Assembly: GCA_050248715.1 (NCBI GenBank)
Contig: JBFWRV010000009.1
Span: 62,001 to 126,000, forward strand
Source: AWTP1-13 sp050248715
GTDB lineage: Bacteria > Pseudomonadota > Alphaproteobacteria > Rhizobiales > Hyphomicrobiaceae
Reading direction: 5' to 3'
DNA: 64,000 bases
Part shown: piece after piece, positions 8,921 to 19,818 of the stretch
How positions within the stretch are numbered: position 1 is the first letter of the stretch
How the letters are laid out: each line of letters begins with the position of its first letter
Position numbers and translations under genes: made by a program
Notes under the pieces: model-generated
Told to the model about the DNA's origin: nothing
The model's input: the letters and a program-made list of their open reading frames with translations, nothing else
Database searches by the model: none

Positions 8921-9185
8921 CTCCAACCCCGTGCTGAGCTCTGTCGAAGCATGGCTCAGGTGCGCAGCCCGTCCTTCGACACGCTCAGGACGACGGCGAG
9001 CATGCGGCCACACCCTCCAACCCCGTGCCGAGCCTGTCGAAGCACCGCGCAGGTGCACGCGGCCCGTCCCTCGACGCGCTCAGGACGACGGCGAGCATGC
9101 GGCCACAGGCTCCAACCCCGTGCTGAGCCTGTCGAAGCACGGATCAGGTGTAGCAGAGCGTCCTTCGACACGCTCAGGACGAGGA
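8921..9185. repeat. Three tandem copies of a 94-95 bp palindromic intergenic element
   Basis: Units start at 8921, 9015 and 9110, each with CTCCAACCCCGTGC. Each contains a left arm TGAGCcTGTCGAAG and a right arm CTTCGACacGCTCA, an inverted repeat that can form a hairpin, followed by GGACGACGGCGAGCATGCGG. The third copy is shorter. A related single copy lies at 40015-40080. This fits REP-like or small non-autonomous elements common between genes in proteobacteria. The rest of the 457 bp between 8832 and 9288 shows no gene. Confidence 0.85.
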
Positions 9186-9288
9186 CGCGTCTGCTGTCAC
9201 AGGCCTTCGACGGGGGCGCATTGAACTGGTGGGCCCAGCGCCCTAGTCTGGCGCGTGCATTCTAGCCAGACAGCGGAGCACCAGCCCG

Positions 9289-11136
9289 ATGGCCAACATC
9301 AATGCCGGCCCCTTCACGACCCGGCCCGAGATCGACGGCACCTTCGGTGTCGTCGCCAGCACGCACTGGATTGGCACGGCCATCGGCATGAGCATCCTGG
9401 AGCGCGGCGGCAACGCGTTTGATGCTGGCATCGCCACGGCCTTCACGCTGCAGGTGGTGGAGCCGCATCTGTGCGGGCCGGGCGGCGATGTGCCCGTCAT
9501 GCTCTACGACGCCAAGGCGAAGAAGCCGGTCGTCGTATGCGGCCAGGGACCGGCACCGGCGGGCGCTACGATCGCGCACTACCGCGATCACCTGGGCCTC
9601 GACATCGTGCCGGGCACCGGCCTGCTGCCGGCCTGCATCCCCGGCACGTTCGAAACCTACATGATGATCCTGCGCGACTGGGGCACGCTCCGCCTGCGCG
9701 ACGTGCTGGAGCCCGCGATCGGATATGCCCGCAACGGCTATCCGCTGGTCGAGCGCGGCTGCGCCACGATCGCCACCGTCGAGAAGCTCTTTCGCGAGCA
9801 CTGGCCGACTTCGGCCGCCGTCTACCTGCCGGGCGGCAAGGTGCCGAAGCCCAACTCGCTCTTCACCAACGTGAAGCACGCCGAGACCTACGAGCGCATC
9901 CTCAAGGAGGCCGAAGCCGGCGGCGGCGGACGCGAGAAGGAGATCGAGCGCGCGCGGCGGGCCTGGAGCCAGGGCTTCGTGGCCGAGGCGATCGATGCCT
10001 TCTGCAGCAGCAACGAGGTGATGGACGTGAGCGGGCGGCCGCACAAGGGCGTGCTGACCGCGCAGGATATGGCGACCTGGTTGCCGACCATCGAGGAGCC
10101 GATCCATCTCGATTACGGCAATTACCGCGTGCTCAAGCCGCACGCCTGGACGCAGGGGCCGGTGCTGTTGCAGATGCTGGCGCTGCTCAAGGGATTCGAC
10201 CTCGACAGGCTTTCACCTACCGATCCCGAGTTCGTGCACACGTGGGTGGAGTGCGCCAAGCTCGCCTATGCCGACCGCGAGGCCTTCTACGGCGATCCCA
10301 AATTCGTCGACGTGCCAATGCAGACGCTGCTGTCGGAAGCCTACAACGCCGAGCGGCGCAAGCTCGTGGGCGAGCGTGCCTCGATGGATCAGCGCCCAGG
10401 CCGCATCGAGGGCTACGGCGGCGAGGTCATCGTCAAGGCAGCGCGCGAGGTCGGCGCGGGAGCCGGCGAGCCCACGTTCGCACGTCTTCACACGGGTCAC
10501 GGCGCCGGCGAGCAGCAGGTGAGCGCCAGCGGCAAGGTGATCGGCGATACCGTCCACATCGACATCATCGACAAGGCCGGCAACATGTTCACGGCCACGC
10601 CTTCGGGTGGCTGGCTGCAGTCCTCGCCTGTGATCCCGGCACTCGGCTGGCCGCTGGGCTCCCGCGGGCAGATGTTCTGGCTGGAGGAAGGGCTGCCGGG
10701 ATCATTGGCACCGGGCAAACGCCCGCGCTCGTCCCTCTCGGTCGGCATGGCGCTGCGCGACGGCGCGCCCTACATGATCTGGGGCACGCCCGGAGGCGAC
10801 CAGCAGGACCAGTGGAGCTGCCAGCTCTTCGTGCGGCATGCCAGCCAGCACTCCCCGACGCCGAAGATGAACCTGCAGGAAGCCATCGACGCACCGGCCT
10901 GGCATATCGAGCACTTCCCGATCTCGTTCTGGCCGCGCACGGCCCGCCCGGGCGTGCTCGTGGTGGAGGGCCGCCTGCCCCAAGCCACCATCAAGGAACT
11001 CGAGCGGCGCGGTCACAAGGTGGAGGTAGGGCCGGACTGGTCGGAGGGGCGCCTCAGCGCCGCCGCGCAGGAGGGCATGCGCCGCAAGGCCGCCGCCAAC
11101 GCGCGGGGCATGCAGGGATACGCGGCGGGGCGGTGA
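9289..11136 (+). CDS. Gamma-glutamyltransferase family protein (Ntn hydrolase)
   Basis: 615 residues from the ATG at 9289. The N-terminal half has family signatures (FGVVASTHWIGTAIGM, GGNAFDAGIATAFTLQVVEP, CGPGGDVPVMLYD). The expected self-cleavage and nucleophile threonine is Thr421 in GDTVHIDIIDKAGNMF. The downstream small-subunit region includes GKRPRSSLSVGMAL and WGTPGGDQQDQW. Classical enzymes have a TTH-type motif at the cleavage site, whereas here Thr421 is followed by VHI, so this belongs to a divergent branch often annotated only as family. These proteins hydrolyse gamma-glutamyl or related amide bonds. No Sec signal is visible at the N-terminus, suggesting a cytoplasmic location. 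It stands alone, divergent from the enolase-superfamily gene across the tandem repeats. Confidence 0.85.
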   Translation: MANINAGPFTTRPEIDGTFGVVASTHWIGTAIGMSILERGGNAFDAGIATAFTLQVVEPHLCGPGGDVPVMLYDAKAKKPVVVCGQGPAPAGATIAHYRDHLGLDIVPGTGLLPACIPGTFETYMMILRDWGTLRLRDVLEPAIGYARNGYPLVERGCATIATVEKLFREHWPTSAAVYLPGGKVPKPNSLFTNVKHAETYERILKEAEAGGGGREKEIERARRAWSQGFVAEAIDAFCSSNEVMDVSGRPHKGVLTAQDMATWLPTIEEPIHLDYGNYRVLKPHAWTQGPVLLQMLALLKGFDLDRLSPTDPEFVHTWVECAKLAYADREAFYGDPKFVDVPMQTLLSEAYNAERRKLVGERASMDQRPGRIEGYGGEVIVKAAREVGAGAGEPTFARLHTGHGAGEQQVSASGKVIGDTVHIDIIDKAGNMFTATPSGGWLQSSPVIPALGWPLGSRGQMFWLEEGLPGSLAPGKRPRSSLSVGMALRDGAPYMIWGTPGGDQQDQWSCQLFVRHASQHSPTPKMNLQEAIDAPAWHIEHFPISFWPRTARPGVLVVEGRLPQATIKELERRGHKVEVGPDWSEGRLSAAAQEGMRRKAAANARGMQGYAAGR

Positions 11137-11203
11137 TTCTCCGGATCGTGCCGAGATGCCCTGGTCCGTGGACAGTTCACTGCGCCGAGGGAATGCCCGC
11201 GCG

Positions 11204-12979
11204 TCACATCGGCCACACCAGCGGCACCAGGGCGATGCTGACGGCGTAAATGAGCAGCGTCAGCGGCGCTCCGACCTTGAAGAAGTCCGCAAACTGATAC
11301 TTGCCCGGGCCATAGACCATGAGGCAGGAGGGCTCGAGCGGCGTGAGATAGGAGCAGCTCGCGGCCACCGCCACCATCATGCCGAAAGCGCGCGGGTCGA
11401 CGCCGAGCTGCATCCCGGTCTGCAGGGCGATCGGCAGAACGACGACGGCTGCTGCCTGGTTCGACATGGGTTGAGTGAGCGCTACGGTCAACAGGAAGAA
11501 GCAGGTGAGCAGCGCGTAGCGACTCTCCGCACCCACGAGGCCGATGAGCTGCTGCGCCAGGAATTTTCCGGCGCCGCTCGCCTCCATGGCAGCGCCGAGC
11601 GACAGAAGCGAGCCGATCAGGATCAGGGCCTTCCATTCCACCTGCCGGTAGGCTTCATCGGGGGCCAGACATCGCGTGAGCAGCATCAGGAATGCGCCGC
11701 CGAGCATGGCGACGGGGAGGGACGTGATCTTGGCCGTTGCGGCAACGATCGCCAGAACGAAGATGGCGATGGCGAGGGGGGCACGGGATCGGTTGAGTCG
11801 CTCGGTCTGCACGCTGCCGAAGATGTTGAAGAGATTGCCGCGCTCGAGCGCCTTCACGTCCTCGGGCGTACCTTGCAGCAGCAGCACGTCTCCCATCCGC
11901 AGGCGCGCGGCGCTGATCGAGCGCGGGACCCGCCCGGCCCGGTGGATGGCCAGCACCTGGAGGCCATAGCGTTCCTTGAACTCGAGGCTACGCAAGCTCT
12001 GCCCGATCAGCGGCGAGCGTGGCAGCAGCACGCCCTCGACGATCGTGGTCGCCTCCTTCTCGCCTTCGGGATCGACGAGATGCACGTCCGCCTTGAAATC
12101 GAGGCCGGCGATGTCCTTGATCTTGAGGAGATCGGCACGCAGACCCTCGATGAAGAGCTCGTCGCCGGCCTGCAGCTCGAGATCGGCCAGCTTCTTGTCG
12201 CCGCGCGCCGTTTCTTCGCCGCGGACGAGCTTCACGGCCTTTAGTCCAGCGTCGGCGGTAATCTTGGCATCTTTGAGCGACTTGCCGACGAGCGGCCCGC
12301 CCTCGACCACGACGATATCGGCCTGGTAGGTCCGCTCACCGATTTCCTCCTCCGCCTTCTGGTCATCGCGTTGCGGGATGAGCCGCACACCGACCAGCCA
12401 GACGTACAGGATGCCGACGATGGCGATGGGAACGCCGACCGGAGCCAGCTCGAACATCCCCATCGGCGGTTGCTGGTATCGGGTCAACAGATCGCTGACG
12501 ATCAAATTCGTCGACGTGCCGATAAGCGTGACCGAGCTCGTGAGGATCGAGGAGAAGGCGAGCGGCAGCAGGTAGCGCGAGGGTGATTCGCCCACCTTGG
12601 CGGCATAGCCGATGACCAGAGGCACGAAAAACGCCGTCGCCGCCGTGTTGCTTATGAAGGCCGAGACGGCGGCCACCGACACCATGATCAGGGGCAGGAA
12701 CACGCGCGGATTTTGCCCGGCGATCTCGAAGACGTATCGCCCGGCGATCTCAACAACGCCCGTCTGGATCAACCCGGCCGACATGACCAGCAGGCCGAGA
12801 ATCATCATGACCGTATCGCTGCCAAAGCCCGCGAAGGCCTTGTCGGCCGGCAGCAGGCCCGTGGCGATCACCGCCAGCATCACACCGAGCGCAACGACGT
12901 CTACCGGAACGCGATCCCATGCAAACAGCAAGATCGCGCAGCCGAGGATGCCCAGGCATAGGGCGATTTCCGGCGTCAT
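11204..12979 (-). CDS. SLC13/DASS-type transporter with two RCK_C (TrkA-C) domains
   Basis: 591 residues from the ATG at 12979 (MTPEIALCLGILG). Extending further upstream adds non-membrane sequence into the divergent promoter region. The N-terminal half has several membrane segments and the conserved FISNTAATAFFVPL and TLIGTSTNLIVSDLL motifs of divalent-anion/Na+ symporters. A central cytoplasmic insertion holds two RCK_C-type units (GPLVGKSLKDAKI...AGDELFIEG and SPLIGQSLRSLEF...MGDVLLLQG). A second membrane half follows, with SNQAAAVVVLPIAL as the repeated motif. Substrates in this family include dicarboxylates, sulfate and other anions. The location beside sucAB would suit a dicarboxylate, but that is only suggestive. 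Confidence 0.87.
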   Translation of the reverse strand: MTPEIALCLGILGCAILLFAWDRVPVDVVALGVMLAVIATGLLPADKAFAGFGSDTVMMILGLLVMSAGLIQTGVVEIAGRYVFEIAGQNPRVFLPLIMVSVAAVSAFISNTAATAFFVPLVIGYAAKVGESPSRYLLPLAFSSILTSSVTLIGTSTNLIVSDLLTRYQQPPMGMFELAPVGVPIAIVGILYVWLVGVRLIPQRDDQKAEEEIGERTYQADIVVVEGGPLVGKSLKDAKITADAGLKAVKLVRGEETARGDKKLADLELQAGDELFIEGLRADLLKIKDIAGLDFKADVHLVDPEGEKEATTIVEGVLLPRSPLIGQSLRSLEFKERYGLQVLAIHRAGRVPRSISAARLRMGDVLLLQGTPEDVKALERGNLFNIFGSVQTERLNRSRAPLAIAIFVLAIVAATAKITSLPVAMLGGAFLMLLTRCLAPDEAYRQVEWKALILIGSLLSLGAAMEASGAGKFLAQQLIGLVGAESRYALLTCFFLLTVALTQPMSNQAAAVVVLPIALQTGMQLGVDPRAFGMMVAVAASCSYLTPLEPSCLMVYGPGKYQFADFFKVGAPLTLLIYAVSIALVPLVWPM

Positions 12980-13231
12980 CCAGACCTTCCCGACTTTCCC
13001 CGCGCCACATCGAACCGCGGCCTTCGCCGCAGCATGCCAAACAATGCCGAAGGGCTGCTGCACGTTCCATAGGCACGCACCGGCGGACCCTCGCACCACT
13101 GTCGCACGAATTAAACAGGGCCATGGTCTGTACTAAACAGAGCGTTGTGGTAGTTAGGCTTCGCGCCCTGCGCCGTGTTGTATAGCGTGCGTGCCGCCCA
13201 CCCATCCAACAGAACAGAGCGTGGACCGGAA
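12980..13231. promoter_or_regulatory. Divergent promoter region, SLC13 transporter / sucA
   Basis: 252 bp between divergent starts, with AT-rich sequence near 13105-13145. It contains a perfect inverted repeat TCTGT-ACTAA-ACAGA at 13125-13139 and two direct copies of TAAACAG. These are candidate operator sequences for sucA or the transporter. I could not place a convincing -35/-10 pair. Confidence 0.35.
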
Positions 13232-16189
<2,958 letters not shown>

Positions 16190-16201
16190 ACGGTGGAACA
16201 G

Positions 16202-17521
16202 ATGGCAATCGAAATTGTCGTGCCTGCGCTCGGAGAATCCGTGACCGAGGCGACCGTTGGGCAGTGGTTCAAGAAGCCGGGCGACGCGGTCAACGCCGAC
16301 GAGCCCGTCCTCGAGCTCGAGACTGACAAGGTGACACTGGAGGTACCGGCGCCGGCCTCAGGTGTCCTGGCGGACATCAAGGTGCCGCAGGGGACGACAG
16401 TGGCCGTGGGCTCGGTGCTCGGATCCATCCGCGAGGGCGCCGCGGCAGGTCCGAGCGCGAGCAAGCCGAAGACCACCCCACCGCTGGCTGCCACACGGCT
16501 TGCAGAGGCGCCGGCCGCTCCCGCGGCGCCGCGGACCTCTCCCGGCGCCAACGGCGACATGCCGCCTGCCCCCGCCGCGCGCAAGCTCATGGAGGAGAAG
16601 GGCATCTCGGCCACCGATGTGCAGGGCTCGGGGCGGCGCGGGCAGATTCTCAAATCGGACGTGATCGCGGCGGCCGCCAAGCCCGCTTCGACGTCCGCCC
16701 CGCCACCGGACGCGGCCCCGGCGCAGGCCCGGGCCGATGCAGCGGCATTCGCGCCGCTCGCCAGCAGCTCAGCTCCCGTGCCCGCCGCGCAGATGCGGGC
16801 GCCCTCGATCGCCAACGATGCCGCACGCGAAGAGCGGGTGCGCATGACGCGGCTGCGCCAGACCATCGCCCGCCGCCTCAAGGAGGCGCAGAACACGGCG
16901 GCCATGCTCACCACGTTCAACGACGTGGACATGAGTGCCATCATGAAGCTCAGGAACGAATACAAGGACCTGTTCGAGAAGCGCCACGGCGTGAAGCTGG
17001 GCTTCATGGGCTTCTTCGTGAAGGCCTGCATCCAGGCCCTGAAGGAAGTCCCGGCCGTCAACGCCGAGATCGACGGCAGCGACATCATCTACAAGAACTA
17101 CTACCACATCGGCGTCGCCGTCGGCACGGACAAGGGCCTTGTGGTGCCGGTGGTGCGCGAGGCCGACCGCATGTCGCTCGCCGAGATCGAGCAGTCGATT
17201 GCCGACTTCGGCAAGCGGGCACGCATCGGCAAGCTCACCATCGAGGAGATGCAGGGCGGCACGTTCTCGATCTCCAACGGCGGTGTCTACGGCTCGCTGC
17301 TCTCCACGCCGATCCTCAATGCGCCACAGTCGGGCATCCTCGGCATGCACCGCATCGAGGAGCGGGCCGTCATCCGCGACGGGCAGATCGTGGCGCGGCC
17401 GATGATGAACCTGGCACTCAGCTACGACCATCGCATCGTCGACGGCAAGGATGCCGTGACCTTCCTGGTGCGGATCAAGGAATGCCTGGAAGATCCGCGC
17501 CGGTTTCTGCTGGATCTGTGA
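16202..17521 (+). CDS. sucB: Dihydrolipoyllysine succinyltransferase (2-oxoglutarate dehydrogenase E2)
   Basis: 439 residues. The ATG at 16202 (MAIEIVVPALGESV) is preferred over an in-frame GTG at 16193. Domains: one lipoyl domain with Lys43 in ELETDKVTLEVPA, an Ala/Pro-rich linker, the peripheral-subunit-binding domain (ARKLMEEKGISATDVQGSG), a second linker, and the catalytic acyltransferase domain ending in SYDHRIVDGKDAVTFL with the active-site histidine. The protein forms the core of the complex and transfers succinyl to CoA. It is co-transcribed with sucA. Confidence 0.97.
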   Translation: MAIEIVVPALGESVTEATVGQWFKKPGDAVNADEPVLELETDKVTLEVPAPASGVLADIKVPQGTTVAVGSVLGSIREGAAAGPSASKPKTTPPLAATRLAEAPAAPAAPRTSPGANGDMPPAPAARKLMEEKGISATDVQGSGRRGQILKSDVIAAAAKPASTSAPPPDAAPAQARADAAAFAPLASSSAPVPAAQMRAPSIANDAAREERVRMTRLRQTIARRLKEAQNTAAMLTTFNDVDMSAIMKLRNEYKDLFEKRHGVKLGFMGFFVKACIQALKEVPAVNAEIDGSDIIYKNYYHIGVAVGTDKGLVVPVVREADRMSLAEIEQSIADFGKRARIGKLTIEEMQGGTFSISNGGVYGSLLSTPILNAPQSGILGMHRIEERAVIRDGQIVARPMMNLALSYDHRIVDGKDAVTFLVRIKECLEDPRRFLLDL

Positions 17522-17776
17522 GCCGCCGTCCGCGGACCTCAAGTGGGCTGATCGTCCACTGGATCGGCGCTTGGGCCGTTGCTGGCTCAATCCCCCGCGT
17601 GCAACCTCTCGCATTGTGCTCGTGGTGAGCCTTTGAGAGCCGGATTTTTGCGCGTTGCATGCGCCTCGACATTCACCGCGCATTCATATGATTGGGCAAA
17701 CTCTCAGTTCCCGTCCTGTCGCGGGTGCTGGGACATGGGGCGGTTGTGTGAACGGCCATTCGAGGGAGTGAGCCTC

Positions 17777-19471
17777 GTGACCAGCTCAGCACGCTTCAGT
17801 CGTCGTCGACTGTTCAATCTCGGCCTCGGCGCAACGGCCGGGCTGACGAGCTTCGCTGCCGGGGCGCAAGAGCGCAGACCCGGCCTTTTCGATCCTCCGG
17901 ACCTTCCCAAGCGCGAACGGCGGACGATGAACCTGGGCGCCTACGGCGAGGCCACGCGCGGTCTCGACCTCGCTCGGCGTCACAATCCGGTCCTGTTCTG
18001 GAACGAGGCCAGCCTGCAGCTCGTCGCACTCGACCACAGCATCGATGCCAAGGACGCGCGCGCTCCCGGCCCCTGCGCCAGCGCGCGTGCGCTTGGCCTG
18101 GCGCATATCGTGATGGCGGATGCGGTCGCCGCGGCCTATCCGGTGGATTTCGCGGGCCTCTATGTTCGCGATCATCGCGCACCGATCAGGGACTACCCGG
18201 ACGTGTTCGTCGGCGGCGCGGTGGCATGGATCCTGGAGTTCATCTTCGGCACGCCTGCGCACTCACAATTCATCGGCTCGCAGCGACTTCGCTTCCTCGA
18301 TGCCTACGAGCCGGCCGCTCTTCCCTCCTGGGAAGCCGGCCTCGCGTTCGCCCGCAACGAAGCCTTCACGTCGCGCTGGGACTGGACCGCGATCCGACGG
18401 GCCGCGCTGGCGACACCCACACCCTATGTGCCGCGTCCGCGAGGGCACACCGTCGATCCTTTCAATGCCGACCAGGGGTTCTACGGCGTGCACTGGTCGC
18501 AAATCCCGCCCCTCGATCCACGCTTTGGAGACGTCGCGGGCTACGGACCCGGAGATCCTCCCGGCGAGAGCGACAGGGAGTACCTGCGCGACCTCGAGGA
18601 GGTGCGTCAGCTTGGCGCTTACCGGGGCGAGCAGCCAACGGATGCGCAGGTCCGCTCCGGTCTCTTCTGGGCTTACGACGGCGCCCGGCTGATCGGCACG
18701 CCGCCGCGCCTCTACAATCAGATCGTGCGCCAGATCGCCGAGGACGACGCGATGTCGGTACCGGAGATGGCGCGCCTGCTGGCGCTCTGCAACCTGGCGA
18801 TGGCCGACGGCGGCATCGTCTGCTGGGAGGCAAAATATCGCTATGGCGTCTGGCGCCCGGTGGTCGCGATTCGCCATTCGTTGCGGCATCCGCACAACGA
18901 ATGGTTCCCTCTGGGGTCGCCGCGCACCAACCCCACGCAGTTCGCGCTGGGTAGGGACACACAGGGTCGCGCCACGGCCCAAAACTTTCTGGGCGCCAGC
19001 GAGAGCCAGCTGCCGGAGCCCGCAAGCCGCACGCTCACCTACAAGCTCGCAGCTTTCACCCCCAACTTCCCTGCCTATCCCTCGGGCCATGCCGCCTTGG
19101 GAAGCGCCTGCTTCACCATGCTGCGGAAGGTGCGCGCCGAGCGCGAGCGCACACACGCCAACCCTGACCGGCTCAATCCCGCTATCGATTTCGTCTCGGA
19201 TGAGCTCAACGGTGTCTCGATCGACAATTTCACCAACCGGCCACGGCCGTACGTGCCGTTGAGCTACGATAGCATCGGCCAGATGATCGAGGACAACAAC
19301 AGGAGCCGCGTACACCTCGGCGTGCACTGGAACTTCGATTGCGCGCGCGGAGCGGAATCAGGCGCGAGGGTGGCCGAGCGGATTTATGCTGATGCCTATC
19401 AGCGCCGTGCGGACTTCCTGCCCGGGTCCGACACGCGCCCGCGCCGGTTCCGCTCCGGCTCCAGCCGGTGA
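17777..19471 (+). CDS. Vanadium-dependent haloperoxidase-like protein (PAP2 superfamily), Tat-type leader
   Basis: 564 residues if started at the GTG at 17777, which has GAGGGA about 9 bases upstream. The ATG at 17735 is an alternative. A twin-arginine-like leader (SRRRLFNLGLGATAGLTSF...GAQE) suggests folded export. All residues that bind vanadate in characterised enzymes can be placed with the right spacing: Lys353 and Arg360 (KYRYGVWR), Ser436-Gly437-His438 (YPSGHAALG), and Arg511 with His517 (SRVHLGVHW). Haloperoxidases oxidise halides with H2O2, while the same fold serves acid phosphatases. The length and the R-x5-H motif favour the haloperoxidase branch. Substrate and halide preference are unknown. 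No metabolic partner is adjacent. Confidence 0.82.
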   Translation: MTSSARFSRRRLFNLGLGATAGLTSFAAGAQERRPGLFDPPDLPKRERRTMNLGAYGEATRGLDLARRHNPVLFWNEASLQLVALDHSIDAKDARAPGPCASARALGLAHIVMADAVAAAYPVDFAGLYVRDHRAPIRDYPDVFVGGAVAWILEFIFGTPAHSQFIGSQRLRFLDAYEPAALPSWEAGLAFARNEAFTSRWDWTAIRRAALATPTPYVPRPRGHTVDPFNADQGFYGVHWSQIPPLDPRFGDVAGYGPGDPPGESDREYLRDLEEVRQLGAYRGEQPTDAQVRSGLFWAYDGARLIGTPPRLYNQIVRQIAEDDAMSVPEMARLLALCNLAMADGGIVCWEAKYRYGVWRPVVAIRHSLRHPHNEWFPLGSPRTNPTQFALGRDTQGRATAQNFLGASESQLPEPASRTLTYKLAAFTPNFPAYPSGHAALGSACFTMLRKVRAERERTHANPDRLNPAIDFVSDELNGVSIDNFTNRPRPYVPLSYDSIGQMIEDNNRSRVHLGVHWNFDCARGAESGARVAERIYADAYQRRADFLPGSDTRPRRFRSGSSR

Positions 19472-19818
19472 CAACCGCACCCTCGATCGGCGTAGTCGAA
19501 AGCGGCCACGCCCGATCGCACGCACTGCGCTTCGCACCCGCCGAGCCCGACGTGCGTTGACGGGCGCCATTCTTGCCACCGCTACTGCCGGCCGGCGCCA
19601 TACCGGTCCCTGCCGGGAACACGAATTACCCGCGACCGCCGCATGCCCAGGGGTGACGCGGGAACCAGCCGTCGTGCCTCGCGTTGCGTTTCTCGCGACT
19701 GAGCGCAAAATCCGCTTTGGCCTGCGATTTGCGCCTCTACAGTCGTAGCCTACAGCGAAGCGCCGGCGGGTTTGCCCGCCAAAGCCCCACTTCCCCCACT
19801 CTCCGGGAGGTTTCTGCG
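19472..19818. other. Intergenic region with a small hairpin, no gene recognised
   Basis: 347 bp upstream of the Na/Pi cotransporter. The only structure I can name is a hairpin at 19765-19780 (GGCGGG-TTTG-CCCGCC), about 40 bp before the next start, plus the ribosome site GGGAGG. It may be a 5'-leader or part of an intergenic repeat. No coding frame of convincing composition is present. Confidence 0.45.

Noticed and set aside
8921..9185. CRISPR array
   Set aside because: There are only three units, nearly the whole 94-95 bp is repeated, and no short identical repeat alternates with unique spacers. Palindromic intergenic elements explain it better.
13105..13140. CtrA box at the single TTAA near sucA
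   Set aside because: TTAA here is followed after seven bases by CATG, not TTAA, so it does not meet the consensus.
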